In this document: in pieces, positions 55,035-64,000 of the stretch
Layout of the letters: each line of letters starts with the position of its first letter
Numbering within the stretch: position 1 is the first letter of the stretch
Source of the DNA: Vibrio splendidus 12E03
Lineage (GTDB): Bacteria > Pseudomonadota > Gammaproteobacteria > Enterobacterales > Vibrionaceae
Assembly (NCBI RefSeq): GCF_000272105.2
Contig: NZ_AJZD02000234.1
Location: 1 to 64,000, forward strand
Length of the DNA stretch: 64,000 nt
Reading direction: 5' to 3'
Position numbers and translations under genes: made by a program
Notes under the pieces: model-generated
Told to the model about the DNA's origin: nothing
What the model saw: the letters and a program-made list of their open reading frames with translations, nothing else
Database searches by the model: none

Positions 55035-55892
55035 ATGTCAGAACAATACACTCCGCCAAAAGTTTGGGTTAACGATACTGCTGGTGGTAACAAATGGGCA
55101 AACATCAATAGTCCTGAATCTGGAGCTCGCTTTGATAAAGAGCTTCCTGTTGGTGACCATGCTTTTCAATTGTATTCTCTTGGCACACCTAACGGTCAAA
55201 AAGTCACTATTTTGCTGGAAGAGTTGTTAGCGGCGGGTGTTAAAGAAGCTGAATATGATGCGTACTTGATCAACATCGGTGAGGCTGATCAGTTCTCTTC
55301 TGGCTTTGTTGGCGTGAATCCAAATTCTAAAATACCAGCACTTGTCGACAAGTCTGGTGACGAAGACGTTAATGTTTTCGAATCGGCATCTATCTTGATG
55401 CATCTAGCAGAAAAATTTGGTCACTTCTTACCAAAAGAAGGGGCAGCAAGAACACAAACCATTAACTGGTTGTTCTGGGCACAAGGTTCTGCGCCATTCC
55501 TAGGTGGTGGCTTTGGTCACTTCTACGCTTACGCGGATGAAAAGCAAGAGTACCCAATTAACCGCTTTGCGATGGAAGCTAAACGTCAGCTAGATGTGTT
55601 AGACAAACAGCTCGCAAATAACACATTTGTGGCGGGTGACGAGCTAAGCATCGCTGATATCGCGATTTGGCCTTGGTATGGCAACCTTGTGCTAGGCAAA
55701 ATCTACGATGCAGCCGAATTCCTGCAAGTAGAGTCCTATACCAACGTCGTACGCTGGGCGAAGCAGCTAGAAGCGCGCGAAGGCTTCCAACGCGGCCGAG
55801 TGGTTAACCGTTCATTTGGCGAAGAGTGGGAGCAAGTACCAGAGCGCCATTCTGCAGAAGACATTGACCGAGTTTTAAAGCTTAAGCCTTAG
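55035..55892 (+). CDS. yghU: Glutathione S-transferase family disulfide reductase YghU
   Basis: A 285-residue nu-class GST-like protein, near E. coli YghU (288). The thioredoxin-fold domain begins after a long N-terminal extension at LYSLGTPNGQKVTILLEEL. The helical domain starts near 150 with TINWLFWAQGSAPFLGGGFGHFYAYA. Family members reduce disulfides with two bound glutathiones and have little transferase activity. AAGGA lies before the ATG. A 14-bp perfect hairpin terminator follows. Confidence 0.95.
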   Translation: MSEQYTPPKVWVNDTAGGNKWANINSPESGARFDKELPVGDHAFQLYSLGTPNGQKVTILLEELLAAGVKEAEYDAYLINIGEADQFSSGFVGVNPNSKIPALVDKSGDEDVNVFESASILMHLAEKFGHFLPKEGAARTQTINWLFWAQGSAPFLGGGFGHFYAYADEKQEYPINRFAMEAKRQLDVLDKQLANNTFVAGDELSIADIAIWPWYGNLVLGKIYDAAEFLQVESYTNVVRWAKQLEAREGFQRGRVVNRSFGEEWEQVPERHSAEDIDRVLKLKP

Positions 55893-55954
55893 TTCTTTTT
55901 TGAACGTGTTTTTGGCAGACATACCCTATCGGTCTTAATGTTAATGGCTAATTG

Positions 55955-55990
55955 AAACGCCATATCTCAATCGAGATATGGCGTTTTTCC
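55955..55990 (+). terminator. Terminator after yghU
   Basis: A perfect 14-bp stem AAACGCCATATCTC/GAGATATGGCGTTT (55955-55968 with 55973-55986) and a T run. Confidence 0.92.
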
Positions 55991-56168
55991 GTTTTAAGGT
56001 AGGGAGAGGTTTTGCAATTGGAATGAGAGTCTCAATTATCATTTTGTTTATCTTATTCAATCGCTTATGAGAAATGGTCTTTGTGGTTAAGACAAAAAAC
56101 GATAGTCATCGAGATGGAGTAAATCTATAAGATAACGGTCCACTTAAAATTACGATCAACTTCGCTCA

Positions 56169-59100
56169 ATGAAAAAAAACTTAATTGCGCTGGCTATCAT
56201 ATCCGCGGCTCTTTCCGGGTGTAATCACGATTCACTAAGCTATAGTGACGGCCCTGATACGGTTCCTCCAACAGACATTATTCCACCAACGGATATTGTT
56301 CCACCGACAGATATTGTTCCACCAACGGATATTCTTCCGCCGACTGACATTATTCCACCAACAGATATTATCCCCCCAACAACTTACATAGGTTCACTGT
56401 TGTCGAGTGGGGCGTTTGTGTCTGGAGATGTATACTGTGACGGCGTTCATCTTGAAAACGGAACGTTCAGTGTTAAACAAGGCGTGAGTTTTAGTTGTAC
56501 CTTGGGTCACCTTACTTTAGGTGATTTCACTGCTCCTTTCCCTGAAGTTACAGAAAGCACGATTTCAAATGATGCGCTTCATGCGGCATTTGAGTTGACA
56601 GAATTACATGGAGACAACGTTACTAAGGTACTCGAATCAATTGATGTTTGTGAGACTGAAAGTGCTATCTGTTTAAAAGAACTGGATGCTTTTGATATTG
56701 AAGGTGTGTTCTCGCAACTTGATGATCAAGATGCTGTCGATGCGTACTTTTCATCGAAAGAAGAAGAGTCTACAGATGAAGTAGGTAAGGCTCCTAGTTC
56801 ACACGTAGACACAACAGTTGTTCCTGCGGTTGATCCTAATGCGGACAATAACCTTAACGCTGGTTTTGTTTCTGCAGACGCGGAGTCTACCTATGCTTAT
56901 AAGCCAAGTGTTGAAGGCAAGGTGTTAACTCGCAGTAAGCTTACAGACGCTAATGGTACGCCGATTTCTGGGATCAGTTTCTTTTCGGCTAACGCGACGG
57001 GCGTGACGGATGAAGAGGGAGTCTTTGAGTACCTGTGGGGCGACAGAATCGTTTTTGGTATTGATACGTTTGAGTTTGGCTCCATTACGGGTAATCAGGT
57101 TGCTTATAAATTGTCTGATGTGACCAATAATGTGGTTGAGAAAGCGAATATCCAGTCATTACTAGAGCGCTATGCGGTTGATCATGTAAGTTATTATGAG
57201 ATCTCTGAAGAGGTTCAGGATACGTTCTCAAAGTACCCGAATGTTATTAACGAACTGATTAACCTAACTCTGCCAAACGGTGGGGTAATAGAAGGTACTG
57301 ACTATGAACTTCCTAATGAGTTTGTTGTTCAGTTTAGCCAAGGGTTAACGGCTGTAATCGACGAGGAGTTACGTCAAACACCTCTGTTTATGGATTATGT
57401 GCGCCAACCTGTGATGCTATCTATGGGTTCTGGCCACTATGTTACAGAGTCTCTGCAGCAAATATTCCATAACGTAACGACATTCCATGTTTTTAACGAC
57501 AATGGCAGTTTTTATGGTGCGACGGGTTACACCCGTGGAATGCGAGCTCTAAACATTTCGAACAGAGCCTTCCCTGTGATGATGCCGAGAGCTGACAAGA
57601 ACCGAGAGATTCCTTTTGGAGAGCATCAAGCTTGGACTCGTGAAGGCAAACCTTACATCGCACAACACCCAAGCATCTCGATGCCTTCGATTCCTTTAGT
57701 CTCTGAAGACAACGCGACTTATGGTTTTCCATTCGTTACAGCAGGCGAGATAGGCAAAGGTAAAGTCGTGTTCATGGGTAATGGCTTATACCCAAGTATT
57801 CTGTCATGCCCAGAAAATTATTGGGCCAATCGAACATTGCATATCGATAGCAACAAACAACAGTGCACTGTTTCGACGTTCGAAAACCTACTGCATGATG
57901 ACCAAGGCAGCATGAGGTTGTTTTTCTCGAACTTGTTTGAGTGGTTCAATAATGGTCTGCCTATTGCTGGGATGAATGCAGTCACCAATATTGACCAAGC
58001 TTATTCGGCTTATCACCACTCCACAATGGGTAAGCAGTACACGTTTTTTGTTAGTCCTCAGTATGGTTTTGCATCAGTAGAAAAGCGTGGTTCAGGTGAC
58101 TTTGATGGTTTAGATATGAGCACTACGCCGATTTTGATCCTTCAGGCATATCCCCCTAAGTTGGTTCAAGATGGTATGACTAATCAGTTTGTTGCTGACT
58201 TGGATAACCCGAACTTAAGCCAAGACGATATTACCGCTCTTATCAACTATGTTAATAACGGTGGCAATATCTTATTTATGGATGCGATTCAAACGACAAA
58301 CCCTGAACCTATTGGACGCTTCGCGGATGCCGCTGGTGTTTCACTAGGTGGTGAAAACGTTACGCCGACAAACCAAGCTTTCTGCGGTAGCTCTTATTAT
58401 TGCCAAGCGCCGTATCCAAATCTTCACGTGAAGAGCGAAAAGGAAATGGTGGTTCTTGAGCGTTTTCAAGATAACCAAGGAGAGCCTCCATTCACGGTAA
58501 ATCAAGATGGTACGGTTGAGTGGATCAAAGATGAGTCCAAAATCAAGTTTGAAATCCCGACTTATGAGGTTACTAAGTTAGGCCCTGAAGGGAAACCAGT
58601 GCTTGATGAGTCTGGCGTACCAGTCATGGAGACCAAATCCGCACGTATTTTTGTTGAATCGGCAGAAGAGCGTGAAGCGGCGATCAAAGAACTGCAGTCG
58701 GCATTCGTTGGCACTAAGCTTTGTAAGAACGAGTATGAATACGAATTTAACTGTATAGAGACTCGTTCTGGAGACGGCATCACTGTTCGTGGTGCTTATC
58801 ATAGAGCCGATTTCGACCGCTATGAAGTGAGTAAAACCGTTGTCGACAGTATGGTGAAAGCAGCGAACTTGGGTTCTAACTTTACAGCGCTTTACGAGCA
58901 CGAGATTTACTATCGCACGAAGGGCACTCAAGGTAAGCGTCTGTCTAACAGCGAATTGAATCAAGCGTTTGATAACCTGTCTGTTTGGATGTGGAATGAC
59001 AACGCATACCGTTTTGAAACAGATATACAAGATGAGTTGGGGTTCAAGCAGGCTGTTCAGTTCCTAAACTGTTATACCGAAGACTTACATCAAACAGACA

Positions 59101-60653
59101 CAATTGATGCACAGTGTCCTGTTGACCTAAAAGCGTCGTTAGTCGCTAATGGAATGATTCATGGCGAAGGTGAGTTATCTGGGCAGTTGAATCCTAGCTA
59201 TCCATTAAATTACATGGAGAAACCTCTGACTCGCATCATGTTGGGGCGCTCATTCTGGGATCATGAAATCGTTGTTGATACCACAATGTATCCGGGTCGA
59301 ACTTCGGGGGCATCTTCGTCAAGTACGGTAATGGTTCAGACCAACGGTAAAGCGGTGACGTATTCGGCAGGAAACAATCAATCGACAGGTCTGTGGGCAC
59401 CTCAATTACAAGAAGTAACCATTCAAGATGGCGTGGCAGCTACGATTACTGTGATGATCGCGGATGATCTTACAGGTAAGCCGAATCACGAAACGAGTTT
59501 GAAACGCCCTCCACGTATGCAAACCAGCTTTGACTACAATGGTTCGAGCTTAACTTTCAAGGTTCCATATGGTGGCCTTATTTACATTCAACCGAAAGTA
59601 AAAGAGCTTGGTGAAGTCTCGTTTAGCATTGATGGCGCGTTAAAAGCGGCTTGGTGGAAAGAGGGACAGTGGATTAACACTATTCAATCGGCAGACGCAC
59701 CAATTGCAGAAATCGATACGGGTTCATTTATTTACACTACACCAATCAGGAATCTAGAATCCGCTGATTTGAACCAATTCGCAACAGATATGAATCGATT
59801 CGCTGAAGCGGCAAGTGACTTCTACGGGCGTGATGAGAAACAAAGCACTGGTTTACACCGTAGGTTCACTTATCCAGAACTGAATGCGTTCCGCCATCGT
59901 TTTGTGAATGACGTGCAGATTTCGATTGGCGCTGCTCACTCTGGCTACCCAGTGATGAATTCAAGTTTTAACGCAAATCGGACATACATTCCAACCAACC
60001 CTGTGAACGATTGGTTGTTGTGGCATGAAGTTGGTCACAACTTAGCATCAGCTCCTTTCCTTGCGGCTGGTAGTACAGAAGTGACCAATAACCTTCTTGC
60101 GTTGTATATGCAGGAGTTAGAGGGGCGCAATGCAAACCCTGAAATGGATCGTATTAAATCGGATATTAAGAAAGCACCTAAATGGCTAGAGCTTAATAAT
60201 GAACATGCGTGGTCACATGGTGATGCAGGTTTACGATTAGTTATGTTTGGTCAGCTAAAAATCTGGGCAAAATCGAACTTTGCAATTGATGATTGGTATA
60301 CACGCGGCGCAAGCCAATCTGATGTGTATGGTGAAGATGAAGGCTGGAACATGTTCAAACTTATGCACCGTAAAGCTCGAGGTGATAGAGAAGGCGACTC
60401 GAATACTAACTATTGTAGCGCTAGCGAGACTGGGCTTTCTGGTGGAGACCTAATGATGGTGTGTGCTTCTTATGTTTCGAACTATGATTTAAGTGACTTC
60501 TTTGTTGCTTGGAACGTAGGTGAAACCTCCATGACTAATGCTGACGGTTCAAAGTCTTACAGTGGAGGCATCAGCGATAAAGGTCGTAGTTTGGTAGAGC
60601 AATTAAACTTGCAGAAGCCAAAGAATAGTCCTTTGAAGATCGACTCTATCTAA
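56169..60653 (+). CDS. acfD: AcfD/SslE-like M60 metalloprotease lipoprotein
   Basis: A 1494-residue lipoprotein of the AcfD/SslE (YghJ) family, which in E. coli is a surface mucinase secreted by a type II system and in V. cholerae an accessory colonisation factor. The lipobox is LSGC (C18). Residues 32-73 are seven tandem PPTDI-type repeats forming a flexible tether. The M60-like peptidase near the C-terminus has the zinc motif HEVGH (H1286-H1290) with a candidate third ligand E1304. Length fits SslE (about 1520). Ribosome site is weak. No acfABC genes or type II genes are nearby. Confidence 0.9.
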   Translation: MKKNLIALAIISAALSGCNHDSLSYSDGPDTVPPTDIIPPTDIVPPTDIVPPTDILPPTDIIPPTDIIPPTTYIGSLLSSGAFVSGDVYCDGVHLENGTFSVKQGVSFSCTLGHLTLGDFTAPFPEVTESTISNDALHAAFELTELHGDNVTKVLESIDVCETESAICLKELDAFDIEGVFSQLDDQDAVDAYFSSKEEESTDEVGKAPSSHVDTTVVPAVDPNADNNLNAGFVSADAESTYAYKPSVEGKVLTRSKLTDANGTPISGISFFSANATGVTDEEGVFEYLWGDRIVFGIDTFEFGSITGNQVAYKLSDVTNNVVEKANIQSLLERYAVDHVSYYEISEEVQDTFSKYPNVINELINLTLPNGGVIEGTDYELPNEFVVQFSQGLTAVIDEELRQTPLFMDYVRQPVMLSMGSGHYVTESLQQIFHNVTTFHVFNDNGSFYGATGYTRGMRALNISNRAFPVMMPRADKNREIPFGEHQAWTREGKPYIAQHPSISMPSIPLVSEDNATYGFPFVTAGEIGKGKVVFMGNGLYPSILSCPENYWANRTLHIDSNKQQCTVSTFENLLHDDQGSMRLFFSNLFEWFNNGLPIAGMNAVTNIDQAYSAYHHSTMGKQYTFFVSPQYGFASVEKRGSGDFDGLDMSTTPILILQAYPPKLVQDGMTNQFVADLDNPNLSQDDITALINYVNNGGNILFMDAIQTTNPEPIGRFADAAGVSLGGENVTPTNQAFCGSSYYCQAPYPNLHVKSEKEMVVLERFQDNQGEPPFTVNQDGTVEWIKDESKIKFEIPTYEVTKLGPEGKPVLDESGVPVMETKSARIFVESAEEREAAIKELQSAFVGTKLCKNEYEYEFNCIETRSGDGITVRGAYHRADFDRYEVSKTVVDSMVKAANLGSNFTALYEHEIYYRTKGTQGKRLSNSELNQAFDNLSVWMWNDNAYRFETDIQDELGFKQAVQFLNCYTEDLHQTDTIDAQCPVDLKASLVANGMIHGEGELSGQLNPSYPLNYMEKPLTRIMLGRSFWDHEIVVDTTMYPGRTSGASSSSTVMVQTNGKAVTYSAGNNQSTGLWAPQLQEVTIQDGVAATITVMIADDLTGKPNHETSLKRPPRMQTSFDYNGSSLTFKVPYGGLIYIQPKVKELGEVSFSIDGALKAAWWKEGQWINTIQSADAPIAEIDTGSFIYTTPIRNLESADLNQFATDMNRFAEAASDFYGRDEKQSTGLHRRFTYPELNAFRHRFVNDVQISIGAAHSGYPVMNSSFNANRTYIPTNPVNDWLLWHEVGHNLASAPFLAAGSTEVTNNLLALYMQELEGRNANPEMDRIKSDIKKAPKWLELNNEHAWSHGDAGLRLVMFGQLKIWAKSNFAIDDWYTRGASQSDVYGEDEGWNMFKLMHRKARGDREGDSNTNYCSASETGLSGGDLMMVCASYVSNYDLSDFFVAWNVGETSMTNADGSKSYSGGISDKGRSLVEQLNLQKPKNSPLKIDSI
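56262..56387 (+). repeat. Seven 18-bp in-frame repeats encoding PPTDI units
   Basis: Seven consecutive 18-base units encode (V/I/L)PPTDI-like hexapeptides just after the lipidated cysteine. The last one reads PPTTYI. Third-base changes distinguish copies, but adjacent units are near identical. Confidence 0.93.
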
Positions 60654-60692
60654 TAGGGACAACCTTTGTTTACACTGCCTATTGCTTGAATT

Positions 60693-60726
60693 AAACGCCA
60701 CACTTCACTCTAGTGTGGCGTTTTTA
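60693..60726 (+). terminator. Terminator of the acfD-like gene
   Basis: Stem AAACGCCACACT/AGTGTGGCGTTT with a T run, 40 bases after the stop. Confidence 0.9.
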
Positions 60727-60796
60727 CAGCCATAAAAGAGATCTATGCGAAAAAGCAGGTTAAACTGCGCCTATCATAATTCTAAAGGATGGTGCC

Positions 60797-61120
60797 ATGT
60801 ACCACGGTCATATCTATTTCCCTCTGCGCTTTGCAGAGCAAGCAGAAAAACTGCGTCAGAAAATTCTATCAGAACGTAAAGATGTGTTAGAGACTTTCCC
60901 ACTAATACAGCGTTTGGTTGGCCCGCATAAGATGCCGATGTTTGAGATTCACTTTGCAAACAAAGAGTCGGGTATTGTTGAGTGGCTTGATCAAGAGCGC
61001 GGCGATATGTCGGTGCTTATTCACCCAGTAACAGGCGGTGAAGAAACGCTAGACCACACAGTACGTGCGATTTGGCTTGGTCGTGAGCTAGGTGTGTTTG
61101 AAGATACGCTGACTAGCTAA
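60797..61120 (+). CDS. DOPA 4,5-dioxygenase family protein
   Basis: A 107-residue protein of the DOPA 4,5-dioxygenase family (aromatic ring cleavage in fungi and some bacteria). Histidine-rich family motifs HGHIYFP, GPHKMPMFEIHF, VLIHPVTGG and DHT are in order; several of these His would hold a non-heme metal. Short bacterial members are common and their substrate is generally unknown. AAGGA precedes the ATG. It stands alone between two terminators. Confidence 0.85.
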   Translation: MYHGHIYFPLRFAEQAEKLRQKILSERKDVLETFPLIQRLVGPHKMPMFEIHFANKESGIVEWLDQERGDMSVLIHPVTGGEETLDHTVRAIWLGRELGVFEDTLTS

Positions 61121-61177
61121 TCAAATATACCAATATTGCACTTAACTCATTCCGACCGGAAAATACATGAACAATAA

Positions 61178-61206
61178 AAAGGCTCCTCAAATGAGGAGCC
61201 TTTGTT
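61178..61206. terminator. Bidirectional terminator between the dioxygenase gene and fruA
   Basis: A 12-bp stem AAAGGCTCCTCA/TGAGGAGCCTTT with T runs on both sides, at the end of converging genes. Confidence 0.9.
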
Positions 61207-61285
61207 TTAGGGAGCCGTTTTACCAAGAAACCGGTTATCAAGAGCCTCTGGTTATCGGGCTGAACCGTTAACCAGAGTAGGGGGA

Positions 61286-63028
61286 TTAAGCCTCTGCTGT
61301 TGCCTTAGAGTCGCTCATCTTTTTAAGCGCAGCGTAACCGAAACCAGTTACAGCTGTACCCGCTGCAATCGCCACTAGGTACATAAGTACTGGAGAGATA
61401 GCACCAGGAATCAGTAGTACGAATAGACCGCCGTGTGGAGCCATTAGCTGAGCACCAAACATCATTGATAGTGCGCCAGTTAGTGCACCACCTGCCATAC
61501 AAGCTGGGATAACACGCATTGGATCTTTCGCTGCGAATGGGATTGCACCTTCAGAGATGAAACATAGACCAAGAACGAATGATGCTTTACCCGCTTCACG
61601 CTCGCCTGCTTCAAACTTGTCTTTCACTAGGAAAGTCGCAAGGCCCATACCTAGAGCTGGAACCATACCTGCTGCCATGATTGCTGCCATTGGTGCGTAA
61701 GTTTGCGAAGCCAGTAGACCAACACCGAACGTGTAAGCTGCTTTGTTTACTGGACCACCAAGGTCGAAACACATCATTGCGCCTAGAATCACACCCAGAA
61801 GAATCGCGTTAGACGTTCCCATGTTGTTTAGGAAAGTCGTCATTGCGCTCATCACGCCAGAAACAGGGCCACCCACGATGTAAACCATCACAAGACCAGT
61901 GAACAAACTCGCGATAAACGGAATGATCAGGATTGGCTTGAGGGCTTCCATGGATTGTGGAAGTTGAACCTTGTCGGCAATGAATTTCGCTGCGTAACCG
62001 GCAATGAAACCCGCTGCGATACCACCAAGGAAACCTGCGCCTGTTGAGCTCGCCAACATACCGCCGATTAGACCTGGAGCCAGACCCGGACGGTCAGCAA
62101 TCGAGAATGCAATGAAACCAGCAAGAACAGGAATCATCAGTGCGAACGCAGAACCACCACCGATAGTCATCAATGCTGCTGCCAGTGTGCCTTCTTCTTT
62201 AAACGCTTCGATACCGAATACGAAAGAGAGTGCGATGATCAAACCACCCGCAACAACCACAGGAAGCATGTGCGATACACCTGTCATTAGGTGCTTGTAC
62301 ACGCCTTTCTTCTCGTCAGCAGGCGCTGAATTAGAAGAAGCTGTGTGTTGGTATGGTTTAGCTTCTGCGAATGCTTTTTCCATCTCTTGCTTTGTTTTCT
62401 TCAAAGCAGGACTTGTCGTTGTTTTGTACAGTGCTTTACCGTTAAAACGATCAAGAGGGACGTCGATATCGGCAGCGATGATAACAAGATCAGCGTCTGC
62501 GATTTCTTGGTCAGTCAGTTGGTTTTTCGCACCTACAGAGCCGCGAGTTTCCACTTTAATTTGGTGACCTAGGCGTTTGCCTTCTGCTTCAAGCGCTTCA
62601 GCTGCCATAAAGGTATGTGCAACGCCAGTTGGGCAAGCCGTAATCGCTACGATCTTTTTGCTGCCTGTTGCTGGAGAAGTACCAGTAACTTGGATAGATT
62701 CTTCAATTTGAGAAGCGTCCAGTACTGTTGCTTCTGCTACCGCTTTCTCTAGAAATGCTTTTGCATCCGCTGTGCACTCAGAGATAGCCGCTTGGTACAC
62801 TTTCTTACCGACAAAGCGTGCTTTATCAACGTTTGTGTTGGCTGCGATAACCACAACGTCGCTGCTGTCGATAGTGTCTTGCGATACGGTTGAGTCTGGT
62901 AGCACGCTTGATTGACATTCAATAGCGGCGTTCCAACCCAGTGCTTTTGTCGCTTGCTCTAACAAGCCTGCGGCGATGATGCTGTTTGCTACGCCACTAG
63001 GGCAAGCTGTGATAATGGTAATATTCAT
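61286..63028 (-). CDS. fruA: PTS fructose transporter IIBC
   Basis: A 580-residue fructose-specific enzyme IIB'BC. Two IIB domains open with ITACPSGVAN (C9) and ITACPTGVAHTF (C132, the phosphocysteine). A linker follows, then the IIC channel domain (about 240-570) with HLMTGVSHMLPVVVAGGL and GGPVNKAAYTFGVG. Fructose is brought in and phosphorylated at C1. The first domain keeps a cysteine that the E. coli FruA domain, as I recall it, lacks. AAGG precedes the ATG. fruK ends 15 bases upstream, forming the fruBKA operon. Confidence 0.97.
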   Translation of the reverse strand: MNITIITACPSGVANSIIAAGLLEQATKALGWNAAIECQSSVLPDSTVSQDTIDSSDVVVIAANTNVDKARFVGKKVYQAAISECTADAKAFLEKAVAEATVLDASQIEESIQVTGTSPATGSKKIVAITACPTGVAHTFMAAEALEAEGKRLGHQIKVETRGSVGAKNQLTDQEIADADLVIIAADIDVPLDRFNGKALYKTTTSPALKKTKQEMEKAFAEAKPYQHTASSNSAPADEKKGVYKHLMTGVSHMLPVVVAGGLIIALSFVFGIEAFKEEGTLAAALMTIGGGSAFALMIPVLAGFIAFSIADRPGLAPGLIGGMLASSTGAGFLGGIAAGFIAGYAAKFIADKVQLPQSMEALKPILIIPFIASLFTGLVMVYIVGGPVSGVMSAMTTFLNNMGTSNAILLGVILGAMMCFDLGGPVNKAAYTFGVGLLASQTYAPMAAIMAAGMVPALGMGLATFLVKDKFEAGEREAGKASFVLGLCFISEGAIPFAAKDPMRVIPACMAGGALTGALSMMFGAQLMAPHGGLFVLLIPGAISPVLMYLVAIAAGTAVTGFGYAALKKMSDSKATAEA

Positions 63029-63043
63029 AATAAACCTTTTGTC

Positions 63044-64000
63044 CTATTTGCTTGTGTCTAACTGGCTAGTTGGAGCACTAAGCGACTGTAATTGGATATT
63101 TTGTAGTACTGATTCCAGCTCTTGTTGGCTGGTGATGCCCACGCCTACCTGTGAAACTGCTAGAGCAGATAGGGCAGTGGCGAATTTAATAAGTTCTGGT
63201 TTTGGCATCTGTTGCATGTGACCCCAACACAGGCCTGCGACTAATGTGTCACCTGCGCCTACTGTGCTTACCACTTGCATACGCGGCGGTTGAGCATGTA
63301 GCCATTCACCTTGGTTTAGCCACATCACGCCTTCTGCGCCAAGTGATACCACGATGTTGTCGATGCCTTTTTCACTCAGAACTTGGCCTGCGTGTTGGCA
63401 TTGGTCACGTGTTGTCAGTTCGGCATTGAATAGCTGAGACAGCTCTTCATCGTTTGGCTTAATTAACCAAGGTTGTGCATTGATACCGGCTTTAAGTGCG
63501 TCACGGCTGCTGTCAAATAGCACCTTCTTACCTAAATCGTGTAAGCGTTGAACCCAAGAAGCGCAAAGCTCAGGAGAGATACCTTGTGGCAAGCTGCCTG
63601 CAATGACGAAATAATCGTGCGTTTCAGCAAGTTCTAATAGGGTTTCTTCGAACGCTTTAATCGCGTCAGCATCAACAGGAACACCTGGGAAGTTGATGTC
63701 GCTTACTTGGCCTGAATTCTCTACCAATTTCACGTTAATGCGAGTTGCGCCATCAACACGGATGAAGCGGTCAGTTGCGCCCATCTCTTCAAACAGTTGG
63801 CAGAACGCTTCTTCGTTATTGCGACCAAGGAAACCTGTTACGGTCACTTTCGCGCCAAGCTCTGAAAGAACTTTTGCGACGTTTACGCCTTTGCCCGCTG
63901 CATGCAGAGAGCCTTTGTTTACTAGGCTAACTGAACCTACATTTAGTGCGTCGATAGCGCCTGTCAGGTCTAGAGCAGGGTTAAGCGTTACGGTAACGGC
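63044..64000 (-). CDS. fruK: 1-phosphofructokinase, 5' end beyond the window
   Basis: PfkB-family kinase converting fructose 1-phosphate to fructose 1,6-bisphosphate. The gene is cut by the window edge: its first codons lie past position 64000, and the visible part starts near AVTVTLNPALDLTG. The PfkB signatures GSLHAAGKGVNVAKVL and VSTVGAGDTLVAGL (catalytic Asp in GAGD) are intact, and about 318 residues are visible. A GTG at 63847 is internal, not the start. fruA follows 15 bases downstream. fruB should lie just outside the window. Confidence 0.96.
   Translation of the reverse strand, partial: AVTVTLNPALDLTGAIDALNVGSVSLVNKGSLHAAGKGVNVAKVLSELGAKVTVTGFLGRNNEEAFCQLFEEMGATDRFIRVDGATRINVKLVENSGQVSDINFPGVPVDADAIKAFEETLLELAETHDYFVIAGSLPQGISPELCASWVQRLHDLGKKVLFDSSRDALKAGINAQPWLIKPNDEELSQLFNAELTTRDQCQHAGQVLSEKGIDNIVVSLGAEGVMWLNQGEWLHAQPPRMQVVSTVGAGDTLVAGLCWGHMQQMPKPELIKFATALSALAVSQVGVGITSQQELESVLQNIQLQSLSAPTSQLDTSK

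Noticed and set aside
56169-61120. Pathogenicity island around the acfD-like gene
   Set aside because: There is no integrase, attachment site, tRNA gene or other acf gene, and the flanking genes look like ordinary chromosome.
62004-62567. Long open frame opposite fruA
   Set aside because: It is a shadow of the strongly biased fruA codons, with no family similarity.

Overview
The window reads as a piece of a Vibrio genome, most likely the second chromosome of a Splendidus-clade or similar marine species. This rests on family content and on recall of where these genes sit in other vibrios, not on a database search. Pointers are kbl-tdh, fruK-fruA, torS/torT, an archaeal/eukaryotic-type HMG-CoA reductase, helD, mgsA, cti and an AcfD-type lipoprotein, with moderate GC and dense, mostly monocistronic genes separated by strong hairpin terminators. 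I see no rRNA, tRNA, CRISPR array, complete insertion sequence or prophage.

Layout. 0-9 kb: a membrane-anchored TPR protein, an M23 peptidoglycan hydrolase, YbjQ, a LysR regulator divergent from an EamA transporter, a large HD-GYP c-di-GMP phosphodiesterase and a YcdX-type PHP phosphatase. 9-13 kb: cytochrome b562, a DUF2946/PepSY pair and a LysR regulator. 13-16 kb: the threonine-to-glycine genes kbl and tdh behind a promoter with an operator-like inverted repeat. 16-21 kb: an outer-membrane protein, a DUF819 transporter-like protein and the kefG-kefB potassium efflux pair. 21-30 kb: an aldolase-family PLP enzyme, YccF, an unknown outer-membrane protein, iron alcohol dehydrogenase, YjjG, YddG and a CDF metal transporter, plus two small proteins of 41 and 50 residues. 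30-37 kb: a methyltransferase, the YjjI/YjjW glycyl radical enzyme and activase, two LysR regulators and HMG-CoA reductase. 37-44 kb: YccS, helicase IV, a VOC protein and methylglyoxal synthase. 43-52 kb: TorT divergent from the TorS hybrid kinase, the Cti fatty acid isomerase and a FAN1-type VRR-NUC nuclease. 52-64 kb: an OFA-type MFS transporter, small membrane and HNH proteins, YghU, a 1494-residue AcfD/SslE-like M60 lipoprotein, a DOPA-dioxygenase-family protein and fruA-fruK, with fruK cut by the window end.

Functional groupings. kbl and tdh together turn threonine into glycine and acetyl-CoA. KefG and KefB form an electrophile-gated potassium efflux unit, and methylglyoxal synthase elsewhere in the window makes one such electrophile. 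YjjW should activate YjjI. TorT and TorS form a TMAO-sensing pair whose response regulator and reductase lie elsewhere. FruK and FruA take up and phosphorylate fructose.

The main open questions are short tandem repeats next to genes (a CTGCGA hexamer array, a 17-bp array over a stop codon, a degenerate 18-20 bp array, and an 18-bp coding repeat in the AcfD-like lipoprotein), the kbl operator, a nuclease whose TTG start lies in its neighbour's terminator, a large insertion in the HD-GYP domain, and several uncharacterised proteins. I did not find a clear multi-gene system that is entirely new.
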